Assembly (NCBI GenBank): GCA_024234955.1
Contig: JACKNK010000002.1
Coordinates: forward strand, 248,001-312,000
Length of the DNA: 64,000 nucleotides
Direction: 5' to 3'
Origin: Gammaproteobacteria bacterium
GTDB lineage: Bacteria > Pseudomonadota > Gammaproteobacteria > JACKNK01
Part shown: one piece after another, positions 17,139-25,316 of the stretch
Position numbering within the stretch: position 1 is the stretch's first letter
Layout of the letters: every line of letters begins with the position of its first letter
The notes under the pieces: model-generated
Seen by the model: the letters and a program-made list of their open reading frames with translations, nothing else
Databases searched by the model: none
What the model was told of the DNA's origin: nothing
Made by a program: the position numbers and the translations under genes

Positions 17139-17450
17139 ATGATTGAGCGGGTATACAAAGTCATCGGCGCGCGCATCAAAGAGCAGCGCAAAGCTCTTCC
17201 CATGACGCAGGAAGCCCTGTCTGATCAGTCCGGCATTGGCCGTTCCTCGCTGGCCCATATCGAGACCGGCTCACAAAGAGTGATGCTTCACCAGCTGTAC
17301 GCGATCGCCTCCGTGCTTGAGTGCGACGTCGCGAACTTGCTTCCCCCAGCCAACACCCCCGAGCCTCCTAGCCGACTCAATACCATTGGTCAGAGACCAA
17401 ATTCGTCTCAGTTCGCCGACATCCAAAAACTCGTTGATGGATCCAACTAG
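17139..17450 (+). CDS. XRE-family helix-turn-helix regulator
   Basis: A 103-residue protein started at MIERVYKVIGARIKEQRK; an in-frame methionine 12 codons upstream is less likely. The HTH (MTQEALSDQSGIGRSSLAHI, about residues 22-41) is typical of XRE/Cro-CI regulators, and the C-terminal tail is proline-rich. Three bases separate it from an ImmA/IrrE peptidase gene, a pairing in which the peptidase cleaves the repressor on a signal. It is divergent from the ubiquitin-like operon, with a palindrome in between, and is the likely regulator of that cargo. Confidence 0.9.
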   Translation: MIERVYKVIGARIKEQRKALPMTQEALSDQSGIGRSSLAHIETGSQRVMLHQLYAIASVLECDVANLLPPANTPEPPSRLNTIGQRPNSSQFADIQKLVDGSN

Positions 17451-17452
17451 TC

Positions 17453-18016
17453 ATGCCCCCTGTCAGCCACCAGCCACTAACTCACGCTGAGAGAGCCGCG
17501 AGAAAACAGAACGCAATCTCCACAGCGGCCGACATTTATCGCGATTATGGGGGAAACAGAATCCCTGTTCTGGTAGACCGCATTGCCAAGAAACTCGGAT
17601 TCCGAATTCGGTACCAGCCGATGGATGAAGGCCTATCTGGCATAGCCTTCATGAAAGACGAAACCGGTTTCATCGGGGTGAATTCCGTTCATCCACCGAA
17701 TCGGCAACGGTTTACTATTGCCCATGAGCTTGGGCATTTAGTTCTTCATCAAACGGAAGTTGCTCACGCAGTAATGGTCGATAAAGACTTCCGAGGCTTG
17801 ATGAGAGACGACTTGGCTTCTCAAGGTATCGATCATTTGGAAATCGAAGCAAACGCCTTCGCTGCAGAACTGTTAATGCCCCGTGAAAAGATCATCGATC
17901 TATATGATGACCTACCAATTGATTTTGAGAGCGATTTTGCTGCATCGGAACTCGCCAAGAAGTTCAAAGTCAGCGCTGCAGCGATAAACAACAGACTAGT
18001 GACCTTAATAAGGTAA
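17453..18016 (+). CDS. ImmA/IrrE-family metallopeptidase
   Basis: The 187-residue protein has the zinc motif TIAHELGHLVLH (HExxH, about residues 95-106). The downstream IEANAFAAELLMP segment with the third ligand is typical of ImmA/IrrE. Members cleave XRE repressors or, in IrrE, the regulator DdrO. The gene follows the XRE gene directly and almost certainly acts on it. Release of the repressor would turn on the divergent cargo operon. The stop is 39 bp before the exonuclease gene on the same strand. Confidence 0.93.
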   Translation: MPPVSHQPLTHAERAARKQNAISTAADIYRDYGGNRIPVLVDRIAKKLGFRIRYQPMDEGLSGIAFMKDETGFIGVNSVHPPNRQRFTIAHELGHLVLHQTEVAHAVMVDKDFRGLMRDDLASQGIDHLEIEANAFAAELLMPREKIIDLYDDLPIDFESDFAASELAKKFKVSAAAINNRLVTLIR

Positions 18017-18055
18017 CTCGACTCAGCAAACCTCCCCTCTGGTAAGGATACTTGA

Positions 18056-19414
18056 GTGCCCTATGTGTTCTATGACGTCGAGACAACCGGTCTCGATATT
18101 TTTTTCGACCAAATAATCAGTATTCACGCTGTACAAACGGACGATAACCTCAACCCAATCGACGAGCTGGACCTCTCCTGCAGGCTCCACCCCTACGTCA
18201 TACCATCCCCGAATGCACTCGCCATTAACGGGATATCAATTTCCCAGCTACTTGACGCATCACTGCCAGATTATTGTCAGTTGGCGCAGCAAGTTCATGA
18301 AACGTTCCGTCGCTGGACCCCATCTTTATTTATCGGTTGGAACTCCCTGCGCTTCGATGAATCGTTGTTGCGCCAAATGTTCTATCAAAACCTGTTGTTC
18401 ATGTACGTGACAAACACAAACAAAAACAACAGATCCGACTTGATGCGTATTTATCAGGGAATCCACGCGATAAACCCTGGCGCCATCAAAATTCCAGTGA
18501 AGGAAGATGGAAAACCAAGCTTCGCCTTGCATGCAGTCGCGGAAGCAAACGATGTTGTCAGCACAAAACCGCATACAGCGAGATCAGATGTAGCGACAAC
18601 GATAGGACTGGCAAAAATCGCCATGGAGTGCGCGCCAGAGACATGGTCGAGCGTCATGCAGTTTTCTCAGAAACAGACCATTGAGACATTCCTCGCCCAG
18701 GAGCCCATCTTTTTTGCTCACGTCAGAGATTGCGGGCCCCAAGGGCGTGTTGGGCTGTTTACCTCACTAGGCCAACTACCTGACCGGTATAACGAATATT
18801 TGCTTTACGACCTTGCGGTCTCCCCTGACGAACTCGCCCATGCAGCCCGAACTGGCCGCCCGCCCGACCCCAACCCGCTTTCAGTGATCAAATCCAACGA
18901 ATCACCCTTGATCGGCTTGGCGGAAGATCTCGAATTTCACGACTTTGCAGGAACGCTTCCCCCATATGATCTGGCACAAGCCAACCGTGAGATGCTCGAC
19001 GCATCGCCAGGTCTTGTGGACTCCCTGAAACGTCACGCACTAAAACAAACCATATCGTTCGAACCTTCCCCAGACGTCGAAATGCAGCTATACGATGGAT
19101 TCTTTCCAAAGTTCGACATACCGATAATGGACAGATTTCACTCCGCAGCCTGGGCGGATCGGTATGGACTGGCGCATCAGTTCACCGACCAACGGCTTCG
19201 TGATCTCTCTCTTCGTTTGATTCACGCCCACCACCCTGAAGTGCTACCTGTTGAAGTCCGAGCGGAGATGGACGCGCAACTCAACGAGCGGCATCGACAC
19301 GGCCCCAACCGTCGTTCGAGAACCATCCAGTGCGCACTGAGTGAGTGCGTGGAAACACACTCGTCTGGGACATCCGCACGCGCTGATGTATGCCGGTATC
19401 TAGAGTCGCTCTAG
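18056..19414 (+). CDS. DEDD-family exonuclease, exonuclease I (SbcB)-like
   Basis: The 452-residue protein starts at a GTG (PYVFYDVETTGLD). The DEDDh residues are visible: Asp and Glu in FYDVETTG, Asp in GWNSLRFDESLLRQ, and His/Asp in HTARSDVATT. Length and the order of these motifs suit exonuclease I, which degrades single-stranded DNA 3' to 5'. The C-terminal part is shorter and less conserved than E. coli SbcB. It is probably co-transcribed with the XRE/ImmA pair. A duplicate of a housekeeping nuclease on a transposon suggests a role in phage defence or element biology, which is inference. Confidence 0.85.
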   Translation: MPYVFYDVETTGLDIFFDQIISIHAVQTDDNLNPIDELDLSCRLHPYVIPSPNALAINGISISQLLDASLPDYCQLAQQVHETFRRWTPSLFIGWNSLRFDESLLRQMFYQNLLFMYVTNTNKNNRSDLMRIYQGIHAINPGAIKIPVKEDGKPSFALHAVAEANDVVSTKPHTARSDVATTIGLAKIAMECAPETWSSVMQFSQKQTIETFLAQEPIFFAHVRDCGPQGRVGLFTSLGQLPDRYNEYLLYDLAVSPDELAHAARTGRPPDPNPLSVIKSNESPLIGLAEDLEFHDFAGTLPPYDLAQANREMLDASPGLVDSLKRHALKQTISFEPSPDVEMQLYDGFFPKFDIPIMDRFHSAAWADRYGLAHQFTDQRLRDLSLRLIHAHHPEVLPVEVRAEMDAQLNERHRHGPNRRSRTIQCALSECVETHSSGTSARADVCRYLESL

Positions 19415-19491
19415 CGCGCGTTTAGGCGACAGGCTCCATTACCACGCCCTCACCGCACTCCAAGGGAACTAACCAAGCAGATCGGACCGCC

Positions 19492-20004
19492 TTAAATGGG
19501 TTGATTGGTCGCGCTCGCGAAAAACTCTTCAGACCACACGATAAGCGTCCCTGCCCACGCAGATGCGAACACGGTTGATGCATCGCCGGCAATGATCCCC
19601 AGGCGAGATCCAACGCCCTTTGTGATGTTGAGGCGCAGTTGTGCCTTGTTCGATAGAAGCGATGCGCCGAATTCAATGACCCGGTGTGGCAGCGTCAGAA
19701 CCTGCGAGTTGGGAATGTCCGACAAACCCAGCTCAGTGGGCTCGTCTGCAGCGTCGACCGAGACCTGCTCAACCAGTTCTGACGTCCAATGCGACTCATG
19801 CTTTGCCATTTCCATTGGTGCTATCAATAGCTCTCCATTAGTGCGAAAGAAACCAACGCACTGAAAGCCGCCCTCCGAATGACTCCACCCCAACTCCTCG
19901 AGCAACTTCGTTGAGATGGTAATCCTGGACGGAGATTGCACCTTGATCGCGTAGATGCCCCGGAGCGCCAAGGGCGCGCCTCCAGATGGAGAAGAACTGC
20001 CCAT
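19492..20004 (-). CDS. Unknown protein, possibly AbrB-like at the N-terminus
   Basis: A 170-residue frame is divergent from the dCTP-deaminase-like operon. Residues about 18-40 (YAIKVQSPSRITISTKLLEELGW) resemble the strand-helix pattern of AbrB/MazE-type DNA-binding domains, and the rest is not recognised. A later segment repeats a similar look (ITKGVGSRLGIIAGDAST). If it is a swapped-hairpin regulator it could act on the ATATCC-rich region just upstream. The start is chosen as the longest frame and is uncertain. Confidence 0.5.
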   Translation of the reverse strand: MGSSSPSGGAPLALRGIYAIKVQSPSRITISTKLLEELGWSHSEGGFQCVGFFRTNGELLIAPMEMAKHESHWTSELVEQVSVDAADEPTELGLSDIPNSQVLTLPHRVIEFGASLLSNKAQLRLNITKGVGSRLGIIAGDASTVFASAWAGTLIVWSEEFFASATNQPI

Positions 20005-20034
20005 TGGCTACCACCACGCACCAAGTTCTACATC

Positions 20035-20104
20035 GATATATCCCAAAATATCCATGAATATCCCGCTTTTACCTGTTTATAATTCGCTATATCCATGTAT
20101 ATAC
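20035..20104. promoter_or_regulatory. ATATCC-rich repeats between divergent genes
   Basis: ATATCC elements recur at about 20039, 20048, 20057 and 20090. They include ATATCCATGAATATCCC and TATATCCATGTATATA, the latter nearly palindromic. They lie between the possible AbrB-like gene and the three-gene operon. A shared operator or promoter region is the simplest reading. No promoter is assigned exactly. Confidence 0.35.
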
Positions 20105-20208
20105 ACTAATGTGACGCAGAGCAATCTGGTCCTAACAGTCTTGCCCGGCCAGGCTCTAGACTGACTGACCACGGACTGCGAATCTGACCCAACTGGCGGG
20201 GTTTCAAC

Positions 20209-20637
20209 ATGACGATTACGACTGGCAGACAAGATCCTGATCCGGTGGTGATGTTCGGAATGCTCTCCGAATCTGTCCTGAACCACCTTCAATCAACTGA
20301 ACAGAGTCGGCTCCGGGACGTGTATCTATCGGGCCTTCTGCGGTTCCTCGACGCGTACAGATACGATGCGTTTTCTGACGCCACACCGAGCGGAGTACTC
20401 GATCGTGGCGACTTGGGCCGTGAAGACACTTCCGGCGCTCGGTATCGCGTTGTTGCTGACGCTTTCGCTGTCGCTCAAAACACACTGTTTGGGTCTGAAA
20501 TCGACCGAGACGTTGCGATGAATCAGCTTGAAGAAGAGATTGCTGGCATCAAAAAGGCGGTCGCCGACGGGCAGGTCGAAAGTCGTAACGTTCGCCAGTT
20601 CTTGGAGATTGTTCAGCGCGAACTCGCGTCACGGTAA
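20209..20637 (+). CDS. Unknown protein, first gene of dCTP-deaminase-like operon
   Basis: A 142-residue, acidic, mostly helical-looking protein begins MTITTGRQDPDPVVMFGML. I recognise no family and see no signal or membrane segment. The stop overlaps the start of the next gene (TAATG), so the two are translationally coupled. A short helical protein with such coupling could be a subunit or regulator of the HExxH protein. That is inference only. Confidence 0.6.
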   Translation: MTITTGRQDPDPVVMFGMLSESVLNHLQSTEQSRLRDVYLSGLLRFLDAYRYDAFSDATPSGVLDRGDLGREDTSGARYRVVADAFAVAQNTLFGSEIDRDVAMNQLEEEIAGIKKAVADGQVESRNVRQFLEIVQRELASR

Positions 20638-21920
20638 TGCTTGAACCGATAGAGTTTCTTGAGGAGGAGCTGCGCAATGTTGAGCAGTCCCTGAAAGAAA
20701 CGCTCCGATATGAATACGGACATTCGATCAGCGCTCAGTTCTACGAAGAGTGCGATCTACGCCTGACCGCGCTTAGGGATCAGTTCAATCAGACGATCAG
20801 GGCGTCGGCCTCCCCAAACAGGAAATACATACTCGGGGCTCTTACAGAGCTACATCGCCTGTCGATATTGATCACCAGGATCGAACGCTCCCACTTAGGC
20901 GAATTCTCTTGGGCCTTCGCATCTGCACTTCAGAATATCTCCGCAGGGCCTTGTACCGAGCAATCTCGGCATAGTGACAACCCCGAGCCTCTATTTTTCA
21001 TTTCCGCCGAGGGGGGAATCTCATCGTATGGTCTTCACCCCGAGCAGCGCCTCTACACGGCACAAAAACGCCAGATCTTTAACATCGTTTTCCCCAGAAC
21101 GCTGAGAAACCATGTCCTCTTTCATCCGATACTTGCGCATGAAATTGGCCATGCAGCGATGTCCGTCTCGCGAAACGCAAAAGAACTTGAGGTCAATGTT
21201 CTCAACGTCCTCATAGAAAACAGCGTGATCGCAGACGACGATGCCATAGAGAACTGGCTAGACCGTGAGAACCAATCTGCAAGCGAGCGGGACCGGCAAA
21301 CGATTAGACGCGGATGGGCAGAAGAGTTCTTTTGCGATCTGTTCGGCTTAATGCTCATTGGTCCTTCGTTTATTTCCGCACACCTTACGCTACTTGATGC
21401 CATCGACGATCCAGACGAACAAGATTTTGTAAGCACTCATCCACCCTCTGCTGCGAGGTATTTGCTTGTTGCCGAAGCCGCCTCAAACCTCGGTTGGAGT
21501 TTCGATTCAAGCCCATGTTTGAGCGCCTGGTTCAAACAGCACAATGAAAAATGCGCGAGTGTAGCCGCGAAATTTAAATTCTTTGATACAGAAAAAATTC
21601 GTGAAGCGATATCTAACCTACGGGACTTTCTTTCACGATACCCAAACTCATTATTTCCTGAGAAAGAACTAGAACGGGTTGGGACACTAATCCAGCAATT
21701 GAACTTTGGCGCCCCACCTAATGATGAAATTCGATTCAACAATGAAGGCAAGTTAGTCCCATCAGAAGATGTTGATTTTCGGACAATCTTGTTTGCCGGC
21801 TGGGTAGCTTGGAATGTCGGCCTTACCTACCAAGATTACGAATTCAGCGACCTGAACAGACTTTGCTCGCTGGCCATTATCCAAAACACAGCGCTGCGCG
21901 AATGGAAAAGCCATACCTGA
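20637..21920 (+). CDS. HExxH zinc-metallopeptidase-like protein
   Basis: The 427-residue protein contains FHPILAHEIGHAAMSVSR (HExxH near residue 166). The downstream helix WAEEFFCDLFGLMLIGP, about 65 residues later, carries acidic residues that could supply the third ligand. This resembles M48-type or other gluzincin domains, but without membrane helices. A long helical N-terminal region precedes it. Coupled to the gene before and 12 bp from the dCTP-deaminase-like gene after, it belongs to a three-gene unit. The substrate is unknown. Confidence 0.7.
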   Translation: MLEPIEFLEEELRNVEQSLKETLRYEYGHSISAQFYEECDLRLTALRDQFNQTIRASASPNRKYILGALTELHRLSILITRIERSHLGEFSWAFASALQNISAGPCTEQSRHSDNPEPLFFISAEGGISSYGLHPEQRLYTAQKRQIFNIVFPRTLRNHVLFHPILAHEIGHAAMSVSRNAKELEVNVLNVLIENSVIADDDAIENWLDRENQSASERDRQTIRRGWAEEFFCDLFGLMLIGPSFISAHLTLLDAIDDPDEQDFVSTHPPSAARYLLVAEAASNLGWSFDSSPCLSAWFKQHNEKCASVAAKFKFFDTEKIREAISNLRDFLSRYPNSLFPEKELERVGTLIQQLNFGAPPNDEIRFNNEGKLVPSEDVDFRTILFAGWVAWNVGLTYQDYEFSDLNRLCSLAIIQNTALREWKSHT

Positions 21921-21932
21921 GGGAGATGGAGC

Positions 21933-22577
21933 ATGCTTTCAAAGAGTCAAATCATTGAAAGACTGAAGAACCGAGAATTGATCGTTTCACCCGTACTCTC
22001 AAACGCGCAATTCGGTAACGCATCCGTAGATATACGCATTGGGACTGTTGTGAGTTTTGTCCGTGCTCGTGGCATCTCGCACGTGTCACCGGCGAGGCAC
22101 GGTCCTGGCTCTCCAAATAACGTCTACGACAAGGAATTTGGTCTGCGTCAGAAAATGGAGCGACACGAAGTGCCGTTCCGCTCGCCATTCTTACTCCATC
22201 CCGGAACGCTCGCGCTCGTACCCACCCTCGAGTGGTTCGTTTTATCGAACGATCTCATGGGTGTAGTCACCGCACGTTCTACGTGGGCTCGGGAAGGCCT
22301 AAGTATCGCCACAGCCAACTTCATACAGCCTGGCTACGCCGGAATCATTACGCTGGAACTCGCCAATCTCGGCCGCGTTCCTATTGAGCTTTACCCCGGG
22401 CTCCGAGTCGCGCAAATCGCGTTCTACGAGGCGCGCCCGGGCAAGGATGAGCACCTAACCGAAAGAACGGGGACGTTCCACATGTCATTCGACCCGAAAC
22501 ATGGCGACATTGCGAAAGGGGACGAAGCGTTCCTGCCACTTCCACCATCATCATCCGGCGACGCGTCTACCAAATAG
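21933..22577 (+). CDS. dCTP-deaminase/dUTPase-family protein
   Basis: The 214-residue protein starts at an ATG after GAGGGAGATGG. It has the Dcd/DUT trimer signatures: NASVDIRIG, LHPGTLALV, the active-site VTARSTWAREGLS segment and FIQPGYAGIITLELAN. The glutamate in TLE corresponds to the catalytic residue of dCTP deaminases. These enzymes convert dCTP to dUTP, and stand-alone versions are known in anti-phage nucleotide depletion. It is a second, transposon-borne copy type, longer at the C-terminus than usual. Its operon partners are a metallopeptidase-like protein and an unknown protein. Confidence 0.85.
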   Translation: MLSKSQIIERLKNRELIVSPVLSNAQFGNASVDIRIGTVVSFVRARGISHVSPARHGPGSPNNVYDKEFGLRQKMERHEVPFRSPFLLHPGTLALVPTLEWFVLSNDLMGVVTARSTWAREGLSIATANFIQPGYAGIITLELANLGRVPIELYPGLRVAQIAFYEARPGKDEHLTERTGTFHMSFDPKHGDIAKGDEAFLPLPPSSSGDASTK

Positions 22578-23052
22578 TGCCCGCCCTGCATTGCACACCA
22601 ATGGCGAAATCCCATTCCTGAAATGGGTGGACGTAGAAGGGTTGTGCCCGGTGCGCCGCTTTGGGTCTCGGAGCCCCCCCCCCAATCCGGACGTGATGTT
22701 CTGTTCGAGCCCCCAGACTGTAAGAAAGGTGATCCGGCGCGAATCGGGTTCAACATGCGCCTCACGCATGGTGTCGTGATGAATCAAACGACTAGCGAAA
22801 TGCTCAACCAATGGTCAACAACCGACCCAGTAAGCCCTGAGGAAAGCCTGCGCAACAAATGGATCTGAAAATACAGGGGCAACCCCACCCCCTACGTTGA
22901 CGACGTGGTCCCGGACGACGTCGGCGGGTGTTCATGGGAACCGCTGATTATCGAGTAACCGCACGTGAAAACCCGGCACATTGGGGCCACAGACCAAGGC
23001 CACCCCTACAGGAGGGTTTCGACATATCGTCAAACTATCCGCAATGTGACCA
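22578..23052. other. Gene-free stretch in the transposon cargo
   Basis: No frame on either strand carries recognisable protein features. The stretch separates the dCTP-deaminase-like operon from the convergent flavodoxin gene. I see no clear repeat or RNA. Confidence 0.35.
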
Positions 23053-23628
23053 CTATTTCATCAAATCACGGACTACTCTCGCGACACGCTCCCCGAACAA
23101 CTTCGACGTTTCAATATCGCCATATGTCGGCGCCTCATCGACGCCAGCGTCCGATGGCGACGTCGTCATCAAGCCACCGAATGACCCGACATAATTAATG
23201 TCGTCACGCGAAGCTGCCTTGTTATTGGAGGGCATCAACCCGGTGCCGATCCAGAGCATCGAGTGCTGCATGGCAAGCGTGATCATGAAGTGTAGCGTGG
23301 AATGCTTATCACCATTCATGGTGGCAGAGTTGGTGAAACCCGCAGCCACCTTGTCCTTCCAGTCTTGGGCTGCCCATCGTTTACTAGAAGTGTCTGCAAA
23401 CTTCTTAAATTGCCAACTCGCCATTCCCATGTACGTGGGCGAGCCGAAGACTATGGCATCAGATGAATCCAACTCAGACCATTGCTCGTTACTGATATCG
23501 CCATTCTGATCAATTGAAATAAGCGTGGGCTCAACATCGGAGACCAGTTCAATGCCCGCAATGACTGCGTTCGCCACGTTCGTGGTGTGACCATAACCAC
23601 TATGAAAAACAACAGAGATTTTCTTCAT
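23053..23628 (-). CDS. Flavodoxin-family NAD(P)H oxidoreductase (WrbA-like)
   Basis: The 191-residue protein has the FMN phosphate loop VVFHSGYGHTTNVANA (about residues 6-21) and the flavin-binding segments FGSPTYMGMASWQFKKF and TNSATMNGDK. The layout matches WrbA-like quinone reductases and related flavodoxin-fold enzymes. It is a single gene on the minus strand, next to the patatin gene. Redox handling of quinones would suit the nearby efflux block, but that link is inference. Confidence 0.88.
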   Translation of the reverse strand: MKKISVVFHSGYGHTTNVANAVIAGIELVSDVEPTLISIDQNGDISNEQWSELDSSDAIVFGSPTYMGMASWQFKKFADTSSKRWAAQDWKDKVAAGFTNSATMNGDKHSTLHFMITLAMQHSMLWIGTGLMPSNNKAASRDDINYVGSFGGLMTTSPSDAGVDEAPTYGDIETSKLFGERVARVVRDLMK

Positions 23629-23905
23629 GTTTAGACCTATTTACGTTGAAAAAGAGTGAAGCTGTATTGCGACCGAGGCCATGGATGGCGACAAGTCCAG
23701 CTCGTTGGCAAGACATGACGTTCAGGCGCAAGCAGGTGGCCCTTGAATATCAAGAGCATCTTTGCTTATCGCCCAGCCGTCTTCGACGGTCGCACAACAT
23801 ATCCGTACAAAAAAGACGCCGACAGAGTTTTTAAACATCAGTCCACATATCGAAACCGGCAGCGATGTATATCGCCACTAGCATTCAATGTCACGTCAAC
23901 ATGAA

Positions 23906-25246
23906 CTATATTTCTGATAAATCACCAACCAGCTCTCTGAATTGGCTATTCTTGCGAAGGAGCTCCCTGCCCGTATTAATCAATAGCTCTACTTCATTTT
24001 TGGGCAACCCCAATGTGGTGGGGATCGCGTTTAGACGCTTTCCAAGTGAACTGGAAGTCCGTGATTTGAGCTCAACAACAATCAAATGACCTTTGACTGG
24101 TCGATCTGGTGTGCTTACTGCCTTTGACCATTCTTTTAATAACGATCCAGTCAGCTCCAGTGTCTCATTATTGTATAAATGCAATTGTGCATCAGTGACC
24201 GAATTTATCGTCTTTATGATTGTCGGCGGGGAAGAAACCTTGTCAATATCCGAATCTTCTTTTACTGAAGCATTAACAACAATTATCGCAAAGTGGCGAG
24301 CTGGAATATAGGAGTCTCCGTTATGCGCAATTGCCAGGTATTCGTTCATGCCGCCAGCGAATTCAACCGTGTCCAGTAACAATCTGAGCCCCAGGTTGTC
24401 GGATATTCCCCCATCCACCAAATGAACAAACGGTCGCTCTTGTTTGTCCTTATAGGAGAGAGCAGCATGCGCCGCATCTCTTAGCGTTACAGACCGTTTT
24501 TCTGCCCTGGGCTGAATATAGTCATCGATATCTTTCGGGCTACAGGTCGAATAGTTTTTAATTACAACCGGGTCAAACAGGATGGGAACGGCAGATGACG
24601 CAGTAACTGCGCGCGCCACCGGGAATGTAGATAGATCAGAGCAAATAAGGTTGAAATAATCTTGCAGAAAGGTGAATCGTATTCCTTGCGACAAATCCGT
24701 AGCGTTTATGGCGATAGCTGGAGGGCCGTTTCGCTGCATATCCTCAAATGTTGCATTCCCAAATCCAGATTCAGCATAAATGTTTTCTGCCAAATCAGTC
24801 CTTCCTAGCGTAGAGAACCAGCGTAACGGATTAAAAACCGACTGAAGAATTCGATCAGAGAGATCACGGGTTAGCATCTCTTCTTTGTAATCCGTGAATA
24901 TTCGATCGCGATAGAGGCCGTAATAAGCGGCCGTAAAACTCCCTCCCGAAACAGCGGAGATGAAGTCGACTTCATCTAGGAGCCTAACTGAACGCCCCCG
25001 GACAAGCACTTTCGTATCTCTCAACTCTTCCAGGACGCCATAGGCAAGCGCCGATGCGCGCGTTCCGCCACCAGAAAAGGCGAGAAATAAGTTCACGCCT
25101 TCGCCGTCAAGATGGCGCGCCACAGAAAAGAGTGACCCATCAGTCAATACGGCCTCTTGGCCACCATCTAAAGGCGCGTTCTTTATCTGGCCTTCAGTAC
25201 TGCACCCCAGCAGACTCAACGTGAGCAGAAATATTAAGGGCTTCAT
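23906..25246 (-). CDS. Patatin-like phospholipase lipoprotein
   Basis: A 446-residue protein with a lipoprotein signal (LLTLSLLGCS, Cys at 15). The patatin fold is shown by the oxyanion motif SGGGTRASA (about residue 60), the nucleophile GxSxG in SAVSGGSFTAAYYG (about 97) and the catalytic Asp in LVDGGISDN. Patatins are serine-aspartate lipid acyl hydrolases. Anchoring to a membrane, likely the outer membrane, is inferred. It lies 70 bp downstream of the RND permease on the same strand and may belong to that unit. Confidence 0.9.
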   Translation of the reverse strand: MKPLIFLLTLSLLGCSTEGQIKNAPLDGGQEAVLTDGSLFSVARHLDGEGVNLFLAFSGGGTRASALAYGVLEELRDTKVLVRGRSVRLLDEVDFISAVSGGSFTAAYYGLYRDRIFTDYKEEMLTRDLSDRILQSVFNPLRWFSTLGRTDLAENIYAESGFGNATFEDMQRNGPPAIAINATDLSQGIRFTFLQDYFNLICSDLSTFPVARAVTASSAVPILFDPVVIKNYSTCSPKDIDDYIQPRAEKRSVTLRDAAHAALSYKDKQERPFVHLVDGGISDNLGLRLLLDTVEFAGGMNEYLAIAHNGDSYIPARHFAIIVVNASVKEDSDIDKVSSPPTIIKTINSVTDAQLHLYNNETLELTGSLLKEWSKAVSTPDRPVKGHLIVVELKSRTSSSLGKRLNAIPTTLGLPKNEVELLINTGRELLRKNSQFRELVGDLSEI

Positions 25247-25316
25247 GAAAAGCGCGGCTTGAAAGACCTGGTCGCGGAGAATGGTTTATGTGGCTCGGTG
25301 AACAGCCTGAACTCAG

